A DNA stretch of 64,000 nt from Botrimarina colliarenosi (GCF_007859955.1 NZ_SJPR01000001.1:1555590-1619589), one strand, 5' to 3'. Shown: positions 53,938 through 62,622, counted from the first letter of the stretch. The notes: generated by a model not told the origin, from the sequence alone. Made by a program: numbers and translations.

Positions 53938-55458
53938 ATGTCTGACGCGCCGCTCACGATCCTCGTCTCGCCCGTCGATGCTTACGGCAAGCGGAGCTTC
54001 ACCGCCCGCGGCGCCGACGGCGAGTACACCGACCGGTTTCATCCGGACGACTCGCACCGCCGTGACAAGTTCGTCGCGCAGGCGGCCCGCGTGGCGTGCG
54101 AGCCCGACGGGCCCGCCACGACGCGGGCGATCCTCGCCTACTTCTATGCGCAGCTGCGGCAGGCGGCCGTCGACGCGCAGGCAAGCGACGAGCCGCGGCT
54201 GGTGGTGCGCTGCGCGGCGTCGATCGAACGGCGGGCGGTCGATTGGCTGTGGCCGGGGCGTTTGCCGATCGGCTCGCTCGCGATGTTCGCCGGCGACCCG
54301 GGCCTGTCGAAGAGCACGCTGTCGCTCGATATCGCGGCGCGCGTGACGCGTGGCGCCGAGTGGCCCGACGGGCGCGGCGCCGCGCAGGCGGGGGGCGTCG
54401 TGGTGCTCAGCGCCGAGGACGACGCGGCGACGACCATCGTGCCGCGGCTCGAGGCGCACGGGGCCGACCTGTCGAAGGTGGCGATCGTCGAAGGCGTGTC
54501 GAACCGCCGCGCGCCGGCCGACGGCGACCCGACGCCCGACCGGCCGACCCGCGGCTTGTCGTTGGCGTCGGACCTCGACCTGGTGCGCGACGTGATCGAC
54601 CAGCAGGGCGACACCCGTCTGCTGGTGATCGACCCGATCAGCGCCTACACGCCGGGCGTCGACACGCACCGCAACGCCGACGTCCGGGGCTTGCTGGCGC
54701 CGCTCGCGTCGTTGGCCGCTTGGAAGGGGATCACCGTGCTGTGCGTGACGCACCTCAACAAGTCGCAGGGGGGCCCGGCCGTCTACCGCACGATGGGCTC
54801 GCTGGCGTACATCGCGGCGGCCCGCGTCGGGCACCTGGTGGCCCGCGACCCAGACGACGCGGAGCGTCGCCTGTGGCTGCCGATCAAGAACAACCTGGCG
54901 CCCGACCGCGACGGCCTCGCCTACACGATCGTCACGGACGAGCTGCCGACCGGCGAGTCGATTGGCCGCATCGAGTGGGAGCCCGAGCCGGTGCTGCTGA
55001 ACGCCGACGAGCTCTCGCCCGCCGACAACAGCGACAGCGGCGCCCCGCGTGGCCGCCGCGACAGCCGCACGGCCGAGGCCGAGGCGTGGCTCACCCGCCG
55101 GCTCGGAGGGGGCGGAGCGATCGTCAGCCGCGAGCTGCTCGACGAGGGGTCGCAACAAGAGGGCTTCGGCGAGCAGACGCTCCGCAAGGCGGCCCGCCGG
55201 CTGGGCGTCGAGATGCGGCGTGACGCCGGCCACGGCCCGTACCGCTGGCGCCTGCCTGCTAGCAAGCCGGTGTTTGACAAGGTTGATCACTCCCCCGAGG
55301 TGATCAACCTTGTCAAACAGCCCGAGCCCGCCGCGGAGGTCGCCAAGAGCCGGTGCCAGCACGAGTGGAGCGAGTCGCCGAGCACGTTCGACGGCTACGT
55401 GCGCGTCGCGTGCCAGCGTTGTGGCGAGAGCCTGGGCGACGTGCCGCTAGCAGCGTGA
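53938..55458 (+). CDS. RepA-like AAA ATPase/helicase with in-frame palindrome
   Basis: 506 residues. Walker A is FAGDPGLSKSTLSLDIAARV, Walker B lies in RLLVIDPISAYTPGVD, and THLNKSQGGPAVYRTMGSLA fits the AAA_25/RepA-like hexameric helicase group found on plasmids, phages and integrated elements. The C-terminal part has a winged-helix-like region (FGEQTLRKAARRLGVEMRRD), then residues 445-461 VFDKVDHSPEVINLVKQ encoded exactly by palindrome A6, then a cysteine pair-containing tail (CQHEW...CQRCGES) like a zinc ribbon. No other replication or phage genes are adjacent, so it may be a remnant of a mobile element. Confidence 0.8.
   Translation: MSDAPLTILVSPVDAYGKRSFTARGADGEYTDRFHPDDSHRRDKFVAQAARVACEPDGPATTRAILAYFYAQLRQAAVDAQASDEPRLVVRCAASIERRAVDWLWPGRLPIGSLAMFAGDPGLSKSTLSLDIAARVTRGAEWPDGRGAAQAGGVVVLSAEDDAATTIVPRLEAHGADLSKVAIVEGVSNRRAPADGDPTPDRPTRGLSLASDLDLVRDVIDQQGDTRLLVIDPISAYTPGVDTHRNADVRGLLAPLASLAAWKGITVLCVTHLNKSQGGPAVYRTMGSLAYIAAARVGHLVARDPDDAERRLWLPIKNNLAPDRDGLAYTIVTDELPTGESIGRIEWEPEPVLLNADELSPADNSDSGAPRGRRDSRTAEAEAWLTRRLGGGGAIVSRELLDEGSQQEGFGEQTLRKAARRLGVEMRRDAGHGPYRWRLPASKPVFDKVDHSPEVINLVKQPEPAAEVAKSRCQHEWSESPSTFDGYVRVACQRCGESLGDVPLAA
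55270..55320. repeat. A6 palindrome inside the ATPase gene
   Basis: 51 bp in frame (17 codons), first base changed from c to g, so the peptide starts with Val rather than Leu. Right half is tgatcaaccttgtcaaacag. Confidence 0.97.
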
Positions 55459-55469
55459 AAGCGAGGGGG

Positions 55470-55663
55470 AAGTTGGAAGTTGGAAGTTGGAAGTGGGAAG
55501 TGGGAAGTGGGAAGGGGGGAGGGGAGCCCTAAGCGTCAGCGCCGGGAGTCGAAGCGGGTACCCGGCGCCACTCCCGGCGCTGACGCTTAGGGCTCCCTTC
55601 CCACTTGGGGGCTCCCCACTTCCCACTTCCAACTTCCGCCCTCCAACTTCCCCCTTCCCACTT
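55470..55663. repeat. C-B6-C nested palindrome
   Basis: B6 (55522-55597, centre gaagcgggtacccggcgcca-type) is flanked on the left by ggaagtt/ggaagtg units and on the right by their complement (ttcccacttgggggctcccc, then cacttccaacttcc units). The whole makes a palindrome of nearly 200 bp in the gap before flhA. Confidence 0.9.
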
Positions 55664-55765
55664 CTTGGTGGTTTTCCTAACGTTCCGCCGCCTTCCGACC
55701 GGGAGGGCGTGACAAACGCGACGCGGCTCCCAGGGAAGGGAGCGCGGCCGCGTGTGAGGGAAGCT

Positions 55766-57847
55766 ATGACGAGCGGCCACGACGACAACGCAGCCAACGG
55801 CCCCTGGGGCCGGATTGGCGACCTCATCCTGCCGGTGGCGATGATCGCCAGCGTGCTGGTGGTGCTGGTGCCGCTGCCGTCGGCGTTGCTCGACATCATG
55901 CTCGCGGCGAACATCACCGTCTCGGTGATCATCCTGCTGACGACCATCTATGTGCGGTCGCCGCTCGAGTTCAGCGTGTTCCCGTCGATGCTGCTCGCGA
56001 CGACGCTCGCCCGGCTGGTGCTCAACGTCGCCACGACGCGGCTCATCCTGACGCAGGCGGGCTCGGCCAAGATGGACGCCGCCGGCGGCGTCATCACGGC
56101 GTTCAGCGAGTTCGTCGCGGGCGACCGGATCGTTGTCGGTCTGATTATCTTCGTCATTATTATCGTGATCCAGTTCATGGTGATCACGAAGGGCGCCACG
56201 CGGATCTCGGAAGTCGCCGCGCGGTTCGCGCTCGACGGCATGCCGGGCAAGCAGATGGCGATCGACGCCGACCTCAACGCCGGCATCATCGACGAGCACG
56301 AGGCCCAGACCCGCCGCAACGAGATCACCCAACAGGCCGACTTCTTCGGCGCCATGGACGGCGCCAGCAAGTTCGTACGCGGCGACGCCATCGCCGGCAT
56401 CATCATCACGGTGATCAACATCGTCGGCGGCCTGGTCATCGGCGTCGGCCAAGAGGGGATGAAGTTTGGCGAAGCGGCCGACCTCTTCACGCGGCTCACG
56501 ATCGGCGACGGCTTGGTGAGCCAGGTCCCGGCGTTCCTGATCTCGCTGGCGGCCGGCTTGCTGGTCACCCGCAGCAGCCGCAAGACGAACATGCCCGCCA
56601 TGTTCATCGATCAGATGTTCAGCCGCCCGCAGGCGCTGATGGTGTCGGCGGCGTTCCTCGGCGTGCTGGTCTTCACGAACCTGCCGACGACGCCGCTGCT
56701 GGTGCTGGGCGGCGCGTGCGTCGGCCTCGCCCGGTCGCTGCAGAACAAGAAACGCAACGAGCCGAGCGAAGAGGACCAGAAGAAGAAGGCCGAGCCGCCG
56801 GCGGAGAAACGCGTCGAGGACTACCTTTCCGTCGATCCGATGGAGGTCGAGCTCGGCGTCGGACTCATCCGCCTGGCCGACCCCAACCGGGGCGGCGACC
56901 TGCTCGACCGCGTCCAGAAGGTGCGCAACAACATCGCCGGCGAAGTTGGCCTCGTGATGCCGAAGGTCCGCATCCGCGACAACATGCGGCTCGATCAAAA
57001 CTCGTACCGCATCAAGATCGCCGACATGCAAGTCGCCACCGCGCAGATCGAGCCCGGCATGCTGCTGGCGATCGACTCGGGCATGACCAGCGGCCAGGTC
57101 GAGGGGATCGCGACCAAGGACCCCGCCTTCGGCACCGACGCCCTCTGGATCAACTACAGCAAGCAAGACGAGGCCGAGATGCTCGGCTACACGGTCGTCG
57201 AGCCCGGCGCGGTGCTCGCCACGCACCTGACCGAGGTCTGCCGCCGCCACGCCGACGAGATCCTCACCCGCGACGCCGCCAAGGCGTTGATCGACGAGCT
57301 CAAGCTCCAGTCGCCGACCGTGGTCGGCGAGCTGATCCCGGACGTGATGTCGCTCGCCGAGGTGCAGAACGTGCTGCAGATGCTGCTGCGAGAGCAGGTC
57401 TCGATCCGCCAGCTGGCGACGATCCTCGAGGCGCTCGGCGACAACGCGCCGAAGAGCAAGGACCCGATCCTGCTCACCGAGTACGTCCGCCACCGCTTGG
57501 CCCGCCAGCTCTGCACCCGCTACCGCGACCGCGAGAGCCAGCTGCACGTCATCGCGCTCGACCCGACGCTCGAGGACAAGGTCCGCACCGGCTTCGAGCA
57601 CTCCGAGCGTGGCCTGTTCGTGCGGCTGCCGCCGGCGACGATCGAATCGATCAACCGCGCCATCGGCGCCGAGGCCCAGAAGCTCGCCACAACGGGCCAC
57701 AGCCCGGTGCTGCTGGTGAGCCCACAGATCCGCGCCGCGGTCAAACAAATCACCGAGACCTCGCTGCCGCAACTAGCGGTGCTCAGCTTCAACGAAGTCA
57801 CAAGAGATACGACGCTCGTCACCCACGGCGTGGTGAACGAAGGCTAA
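55766..57847 (+). CDS. flhA: Flagellar export gate protein FlhA
   Basis: 693 residues. Eight membrane helices in the first half (LPVAMIASVLVVLVPLPSAL onward) with the conserved FHIPEP-type loop region (VAARFALDGMPGKQMAIDAD), and a cytoplasmic C-terminal domain (DPMEVELGVGLIRLADPNRG). FlhA forms the nonameric export platform. ATG 55766 has GAGGGAAG 2 nt before it; longer in-frame starts run through repeats and are rejected. It lies 10 kb from, and opposite to, the main flagellar block. Confidence 0.97.
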   Translation: MTSGHDDNAANGPWGRIGDLILPVAMIASVLVVLVPLPSALLDIMLAANITVSVIILLTTIYVRSPLEFSVFPSMLLATTLARLVLNVATTRLILTQAGSAKMDAAGGVITAFSEFVAGDRIVVGLIIFVIIIVIQFMVITKGATRISEVAARFALDGMPGKQMAIDADLNAGIIDEHEAQTRRNEITQQADFFGAMDGASKFVRGDAIAGIIITVINIVGGLVIGVGQEGMKFGEAADLFTRLTIGDGLVSQVPAFLISLAAGLLVTRSSRKTNMPAMFIDQMFSRPQALMVSAAFLGVLVFTNLPTTPLLVLGGACVGLARSLQNKKRNEPSEEDQKKKAEPPAEKRVEDYLSVDPMEVELGVGLIRLADPNRGGDLLDRVQKVRNNIAGEVGLVMPKVRIRDNMRLDQNSYRIKIADMQVATAQIEPGMLLAIDSGMTSGQVEGIATKDPAFGTDALWINYSKQDEAEMLGYTVVEPGAVLATHLTEVCRRHADEILTRDAAKALIDELKLQSPTVVGELIPDVMSLAEVQNVLQMLLREQVSIRQLATILEALGDNAPKSKDPILLTEYVRHRLARQLCTRYRDRESQLHVIALDPTLEDKVRTGFEHSERGLFVRLPPATIESINRAIGAEAQKLATTGHSPVLLVSPQIRAAVKQITETSLPQLAVLSFNEVTRDTTLVTHGVVNEG

Positions 57848-57851
57848 CGAT

Positions 57852-57944
57852 GATTGCGGATTTTGGATTTCGGATTGCGGATTAACCGTAAGCGAACTCC
57901 AACGTCCAACGAATCCGAGATCCGCAATCCCCAATCCGCAATCC
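57852..57944. repeat. D-type palindrome (cggatt heptamers) between flhA and flhF
   Basis: The left arm gattgcggattttggatttc... and the right arm with atccgcaatccccaatccgc are imperfect complements. It begins 5 bp after the flhA stop and ends 1 bp before the flhF ATG. Same family as 3946-4037. Confidence 0.85.
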
Positions 57945-57945
57945 A

Positions 57946-59097
57946 ATGACCATCAAAACCTTCCGAGCCCGCACGCTCCGCGACGCCCTGGCGATGGTGC
58001 GCGCCGAGTTTGGACCCGAAGCGGCGGTGCTCCACTCGCGTGAAGTCAACGCCGGGCCGATCGCCCGGCTGGTGCGGGGCCGTGCGGTTGAAGTCGCCGC
58101 GACGCCCGACCACTCGCCGCTCGCCGAGCAAGCGGCCCGCAGCGGCGCTGTCCTTGGCGGCCAGCGCCCGTCCCTTACGCCGCCGCTGTTTGACAAGGTT
58201 GTTCACTCCCCCCAAGTGATCAACCTTGTCAAACAGCAACCACCCGCCACGCCAACGCCGACTCCGCCAACCGCCGAGCCAGTAGCCGCCGAGCCAGCCG
58301 CCGCCGACCCGCAGGTGCAGGTCTGTGGCGAGCTGATCGCCGCCGATGTCGCCCCCGAGCTCGCCCGCACCTTGGTGCGTGACGCCGCGATCCGGTTGAT
58401 CGACGGCAAGAGCGACGCCGCGTCGTACCGCCGCGCCGTGGTGGCGTCGCTGCGAGAGAAGTTTGCCGTCAGCGGGCCGATCCGCGTCGATGCGAACAGC
58501 GGCCGTTGCCGGGTGGTTGCGCTGGTCGGTGCGACCGGCGTCGGCAAGACCACGACGCTCGCCAAGCTCGCCGCCAACTACCGCCTCCGCGGTGGCGCCC
58601 GCGTCGGCGTCGTCACGGTCGACACGTACCGCGTCGCCGCGGTCGAACAGCTCCGCACGTACGCCGAGATCATCGACCTGCCGATGGAGGTCGTCGCGAC
58701 GCCCGCCGAGATGCGGGCCGCGGTGGCGAAGCTGGCGGGTCTCGACCTGGTGCTGATCGACACCGCCGGCCGCAGCCCCCGCGACGCCGAGCGGATCGAA
58801 GAGCTCCGCACGCTGCTCGCCGAAGCGGCGCCCGACGAGACGCACCTCGTGGCGAGCGTCACCAGCACCGCCCGCGGCCTGCGTGACACGATCCAGCGCT
58901 TCGCCGCGGTGAAGCCGACCTCGCTACTGCTCACGAAGCTCGACGAGGCGCCCGCGCTCGGCCACGCCGCCGCGCCGGTCGTCGACGCCGGCCTGCCGGT
59001 CAGCTACCTGACCGACGGCCAGAGCGTGCCCGAAGACATCCGCATCGCCGCCGGCGAAGAACTCGCCCAGCGGCTGCTGGGGGAGCAATTGTTATGA
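57946..59097 (+). CDS. flhF: Flagellar SRP-type GTPase FlhF with in-frame palindrome
   Basis: 383 residues. Basic N-domain start (KTFRARTLRDALAMVRAEFG), then a linker, the N helical bundle and the G domain: P-loop VGATGVGKTTTLAKL, DTYRVAAVEQLRTYAEI, DTAGRSPRD, TKLDEAPALGH. FlhF positions or numbers polar flagella together with FlhG. Residues 81-97, LFDKVVHSPQVINLVKQ, are encoded exactly by palindrome A7 and sit in the linker between the N-terminal part and the N domain, followed by a Pro/Thr-rich stretch. Confidence 0.95.
   Translation: MTIKTFRARTLRDALAMVRAEFGPEAAVLHSREVNAGPIARLVRGRAVEVAATPDHSPLAEQAARSGAVLGGQRPSLTPPLFDKVVHSPQVINLVKQQPPATPTPTPPTAEPVAAEPAAADPQVQVCGELIAADVAPELARTLVRDAAIRLIDGKSDAASYRRAVVASLREKFAVSGPIRVDANSGRCRVVALVGATGVGKTTTLAKLAANYRLRGGARVGVVTVDTYRVAAVEQLRTYAEIIDLPMEVVATPAEMRAAVAKLAGLDLVLIDTAGRSPRDAERIEELRTLLAEAAPDETHLVASVTSTARGLRDTIQRFAAVKPTSLLLTKLDEAPALGHAAAPVVDAGLPVSYLTDGQSVPEDIRIAAGEELAQRLLGEQLL
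58186..58236. repeat. A7 palindrome inside flhF
   Basis: 51 bp in frame. The left arm has one change (gttgttcac for gttgatcac, D to V), the right arm is intact, and the centre is ccccca. It starts on a codon boundary at codon 81. Confidence 0.97.
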
Positions 59098-59150
59098 GTC
59101 GCCCCAACAATCGAGTCGCACTGGCAGTCGAGTCGCACAAGCAATTGACG

Positions 59151-59226
59151 GGGAGCCCTAAGCGCCAGCGCCGGGAGTGGCGCTGGGTACCCGCTTCAAC
59201 TCCCGGCGCTGACGCTTAGGGCTCCC
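59151..59226. repeat. B7 palindrome, 76 bp, GGTACC core
   Basis: Arms as B3 (left arm with a gccagcg variant), centre ggcgctgggtacccgcttca, in the flhF-flhG gap. Followed by ttcccacttgggggctcg and C-type units (cttcccacttccaac) up to the flhG start. Confidence 0.97.
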
Positions 59227-59290
59227 TTCCCACTTGGGGGCTCGCGACCTTGTAGTCTCGCTTCCCACTTCCAACTTCGCACTTCCAACA

Positions 59291-60034
59291 ATGCCGCCTT
59301 CTCCTTCCGCTCCGAACCACGCTAGTGATGGCCAGCAGGCCGATCACTTGCGTCGCGTTGCGGAAGGCCTCGCGGCGGGCGGGCCGCCGACCGCGGACCG
59401 CGTCGTCGTGGTGCTCGGCGCCAAGGGAGGCGTCGGCACGTCGTCCGTGGCGTTGGCCGTGGCCCGTGACTTGGCGCGTTCGAGCAGCCAACCGGAAGGG
59501 GTCGCCGTGCTAGCGATCGACGCGCACGCCGGCCGCAACGACTTGGCGGTGATGGCCGGAGCGGAAGCGACGCCGACACCGGGGCTCGCCCTCACGACGG
59601 CCGCCAAGCTCGGCGTCCCCCCGCAACCGGGCGACGGCCCCGCCGTCACCGAAGCGGCCAAGCGGCTGCTCCGCGCCGGGCGGCTGTGGACCGACGACTC
59701 GGGCGGCTGGATCGTCATCGACGCCGGCGTGGGCGACACCCTCTGGGCCCGCGAGCTAGCGAGCCGCGCGCAGCGGCCGCTGCTGGTCACCACCGGCGAC
59801 CGGCTTTCGACGGTCAACGGCTACCTGACGCTCAAGCGACTGGGCGGCGTGGTCTCGCGCGTCGGGCTGATTGCGAATCACTGCGACGACGACGAGGCGG
59901 CCCGCCACGTGCACGCCGCGCTCGCCCATTCGTGCCAGCAATTCTTGTCCCGATCGCCGGCGCTGGCCGGCTGGCTACCAACGACGACAACCGATCCGGC
60001 GCTCGCGCCCGTCACCGCGGCCGCCGCTGCTTGA
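59291..60034 (+). CDS. flhG: MinD/ParA-type ATPase FlhG-like
   Basis: 247 residues. Deviant Walker A GAKGGVGTSSVALAVARDLA is clear; the region where MinD/FlhG has DxPxG reads VIDAGVGDTLW. It would partner FlhF to control flagellar number and placement. ATG 59291 is chosen, just after C-type repeats; a longer in-frame start lies in them. The position after flhF and before the FliA-type sigma factor is the common flhA-flhF-flhG-fliA layout. Confidence 0.85.
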   Translation: MPPSPSAPNHASDGQQADHLRRVAEGLAAGGPPTADRVVVVLGAKGGVGTSSVALAVARDLARSSSQPEGVAVLAIDAHAGRNDLAVMAGAEATPTPGLALTTAAKLGVPPQPGDGPAVTEAAKRLLRAGRLWTDDSGGWIVIDAGVGDTLWARELASRAQRPLLVTTGDRLSTVNGYLTLKRLGGVVSRVGLIANHCDDDEAARHVHAALAHSCQQFLSRSPALAGWLPTTTTDPALAPVTAAAAA

Positions 60035-60183
60035 GCCTCCCTCTTCGAACCGGAAAGAATGACCAATTCGTCTCAACCCTCCGCCGCCCGCTCGCCGATG
60101 ACAGTTGAGTGCGACCCGTCGCGCCCCCATCGGGCAAGATGGGCAGCTTGTCGAAGGTTTGCGGCCACAGGGACGGAAAAGTC

Positions 60184-60417
60184 ATGGCAAGGGCCTACGC
60201 CGGCGCGCTCGGCTCCCTTGCCTGGGCATTCACGTTCGCGCGGGGCGCCCTCCTCGGCGCCAGCATAGAGGGGACGGCCTTATCCGCCGTCATCGCGATG
60301 CTGGCCCTAGCGGGCGTTGGATACATCGTTGGACAGATCGCCGAGGCGACGGTCGACGAATCGGTCCGACAGCGAATCCAGAGACAGATCGACGAGTTTG
60401 AGGCGGCGAAAAACTGA
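60184..60417 (+). CDS. Small membrane protein between flhG and sigma factor
   Basis: 77 residues. Two possible membrane segments (ALGSLAWAFTFARGALLG and TALSAVIAMLALAGVGYIVG) and a charged C-terminal helix (DESVRQRIQRQIDEFEAAKN). The ATG at 60184 follows GGGACGGAAAAGTC; a longer form from 60109 is possible. Function unknown; flagellar by position only. Confidence 0.55.
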   Translation: MARAYAGALGSLAWAFTFARGALLGASIEGTALSAVIAMLALAGVGYIVGQIAEATVDESVRQRIQRQIDEFEAAKN

Positions 60418-60519
60418 AGCCCAAGGCCCGGCGCCTGGGACTTTACAAAATACGCGGGAAGGATCCCGCACGCGGCTCGCCACGGGTGGCGTGACCGTAA
60501 GTGATTCACGGAGGAATGT

Positions 60520-61380
60520 ATGGCAGCAACGACGCTTGCTTCGCGGGTGCTACGTCCGCAGACCAATGGCCCGGTCAAGGACCCGAAGAAAGAAGCCGCC
60601 AAAGAAGCCCGCGCCGCCGAGATGGCGGTCATCTGGAAGGCTTACAAGGCGGACCCCGACAACAAGTCGCTCCGCAATCGACTGGTTGAAGAGTACCTTC
60701 CCCTGGTGAAGTACAACGGCGAGCGGATCTGGAGCCGCCTGCCCGACGGCGTCGAACTCGACGACCTCATCTCGGCCGGCGTCTTTGGTCTGATGGACGC
60801 GATCAACGCGTACGACATGGACCGCGGCGTCAAGTTCGAGACCTACTGCGTCCCCCGTATCCGTGGCGCGATGCTCGACGAGCTCCGCAGCATGGACTGG
60901 GTCCCCCGCCTGGTGCGGTCGAAGGCCTCGAAGCTCGGCGCCGCCGTCAAGGCGATGGAGGCCGAGCTCGGCCGCTCGCCGACCGAGATCGAGCTCGCCG
61001 CACGGATGGAGATGTCCGTCAAAGAGCTCGAGAAGATGATCCAAGAGGCGAACGCCGTCGGACTCATCAGCCTCAACAAGAAGTGGTACGAGACCGACAG
61101 CTACAAGGACGTCCGCGAGATCGACATCCTCGAGGACAAGAAGTCGGACGACCCGACGCGCCGCGTCCAGAAGTCGGACCTCATGCGGCTCGTGACCAAG
61201 GGCCTCAACCGCAACGAGCGCCTCATCATCATCCTCTACTACTACGAGGAACTGACGATGAAGGAAATCGGCACGACGCTCGACCTCTCCGAGAGCCGCG
61301 TCAGCCAGATGCACTCGGCGATCGTCCAGCGTCTGCAGGGCCAGCTCGGCCGGCGCCGGCCGGAGTTCGGCGTCGCCTGA
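60520..61380 (+). CDS. fliA: FliA/WhiG-family RNA polymerase sigma factor
   Basis: 286 residues. Region 2 (VKYNGERIWSRLPDGVELDD LISAGVFGLMDAINAYD; FETYCVPRIRGAMLDELRSM), region 3 and region 4 (GLNRNERLIIILYYYEELTM; LDLSESRVSQMHSAIVQRLQ) all fit the FliA type, which reads late flagellar promoters. GGAGGA at 60510-60515 marks the start. It follows the flhA-flhF-flhG genes. No anti-sigma factor FlgM is seen in the window. Confidence 0.9.
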   Translation: MAATTLASRVLRPQTNGPVKDPKKEAAKEARAAEMAVIWKAYKADPDNKSLRNRLVEEYLPLVKYNGERIWSRLPDGVELDDLISAGVFGLMDAINAYDMDRGVKFETYCVPRIRGAMLDELRSMDWVPRLVRSKASKLGAAVKAMEAELGRSPTEIELAARMEMSVKELEKMIQEANAVGLISLNKKWYETDSYKDVREIDILEDKKSDDPTRRVQKSDLMRLVTKGLNRNERLIIILYYYEELTMKEIGTTLDLSESRVSQMHSAIVQRLQGQLGRRRPEFGVA

Positions 61381-61410
61381 GGCCGCTCCGCTATCAGTCC
61401 ACGATCTAAG

Positions 61411-61446
61411 AAGCCGTCGGCGCAAGCCGGCGGCTTTTTTCTTTTC
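61411..61446 (+). terminator. Intrinsic terminator after the FliA-type sigma gene
   Basis: An 11-bp stem (aagccgtcggc / gccggcggctt, with one G-T pair) with loop gcaa is followed by a run of T (tttttcttttcc). Confidence 0.85.
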
Positions 61447-61486
61447 CACCCTGGGCCGGCGTCTTCGATCGGCGCCGCTAGCAGAC

Positions 61487-61537
61487 CTGTTTGACAAGGT
61501 TGATCACTTCCCGAGAGTGATCAACCTTGTCAAACAG
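61487..61537. repeat. A8 palindrome, 51 bp
   Basis: Canonical ends, centre tcccgag. With the terminator it is the only recognised content of the 323-bp gap before the acyltransferase-like gene. Confidence 0.97.
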
Positions 61538-61703
61538 CGGCTGCTATCACGACGGCGCCCGACCGATCGAGCCGCTGCGGCGACCGCTGTGATTTGGCGT
61601 ATCGCCGGTTTCGCGATGCCGGTAACTTCCCCCCCAATCGCATGGCCCCCCCATTGCATGGGTCACGCCGCGTAAGTGCTATCGCTTGCAACTGCACCGT
61701 TTG

Positions 61704-62381
61704 ATGAAAATCCCTCCTCAATGGATCGCGTGGCCGATCGCCGCGGTCGTGCTCCTGTTCCGCTGGACGTGTCGACTGCGGGTCTACAACGACCCGCGGC
61801 CCGAACTCAAACGGCGCGGCGTCCGCTACGCCTACTCGATCCTCCACGGCCACCAGCTCGCCGCGGCGATCAACACCGAGCCCAACACCGCCGCGATGGT
61901 GTCGCAGTCGGGCGACGGTGAGCTGATGGTCCGCGCGTTCCTCGCCCTGGGCGTCACGCCGGTGCGGGGCTCGAGCCGCAAGAACGGCCGCGACCGGGGC
62001 GGCGCCGCCGCCCTCGACGCCCTCACCGAGCACGTCGCAAGCGGCACGGGCCCGGCGATCATCGCCGTCGACGGGCCCCGCGGCCCCAAGGGCTGCGTCA
62101 AGAAAGGGATCGCCGCCCTCGCCGACCGCGCCGACGCCGCGGTGCTCAACGTCGTGCTGATCCCAAAATGGCGGCTGCGGATCACGCCGTCGTGGGACCG
62201 CTTCCAGGTCCCGATCCCGTTCACCCGGATCGACGCCTACTTCGCCGAGCCGATCCGTAAACGCCCCAACGAAGGGGTCGAGGCGCTCCGCCGCCGGATC
62301 GAGGACTCGCTCAACGCGCTCGAAGCCGAGCACGACCCGACCGAAGCCCGCGCCGGCGAAGCGCTCCGCCGCGCCGCGTAG
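61704..62381 (+). CDS. DUF374-type lysophospholipid acyltransferase family protein
   Basis: 225 residues. The membrane-near N-terminus (WIAWPIAAVVLLFRWTCRL), SILHGHQLAAAI, VSQSGDGELMVRAFLALGVT, VRGSSRKNG and IIAVDGPRGPKGCVKKGIAA follow the DUF374 acyltransferase-like pattern. It probably acylates a lipid A or lysolipid-type acceptor. Transcribed alone, after the fliA terminator. Confidence 0.82.
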   Translation: MKIPPQWIAWPIAAVVLLFRWTCRLRVYNDPRPELKRRGVRYAYSILHGHQLAAAINTEPNTAAMVSQSGDGELMVRAFLALGVTPVRGSSRKNGRDRGGAAALDALTEHVASGTGPAIIAVDGPRGPKGCVKKGIAALADRADAAVLNVVLIPKWRLRITPSWDRFQVPIPFTRIDAYFAEPIRKRPNEGVEALRRRIEDSLNALEAEHDPTEARAGEALRRAA

Positions 62382-62416
62382 CGGGGCCAGCCGCGGGCCG
62401 CCGGCGCTCTCTCGGA

Positions 62417-62606
62417 CTAGGCCGTGTTGGTATTCTCCTGGCGACTCTGTCGCCCGATCTCCCTCCCCTTGATGGGGAGGGTCGGGGAGGGGTGAGGAAC
62501 CCGGGCACCCGGCGCGTCCCCCCCACTTATCCAGGGAAGTGGCCTCCCCACGAGGGGGGAGGGAGGTCGGACGACAGGGGGCCAAGAGAGTGTCAGCACG
62601 ACCTAG
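62417..62606. repeat. Long palindrome with a GGTACC-core variant
   Basis: Arms of about 66 nt pair imperfectly (for example cgatctccctcccc with its near-complement ggggggagggaggtcgg; outer ends ctaggccgtgttgg with cagcacgacctag). The centre has cgggcacccggcgc, one mismatch from the B/F core in reverse complement. Confidence 0.75.
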
Positions 62607-62622
62607 AATCCACCGTGCAGGG

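Noticed and set aside
53836..55362. Minus-strand frame opposite the RepA-like ATPase
   Set aside because: Very Arg/Val-rich shadow of a high-GC gene; the plus strand carries Walker motifs.
55487..55765. Longer FlhA start running through the C-B6-C repeat
   Set aside because: The extension is translated repeat sequence; ATG 55766 has a good ribosome binding site and a normal FlhA N-terminus.
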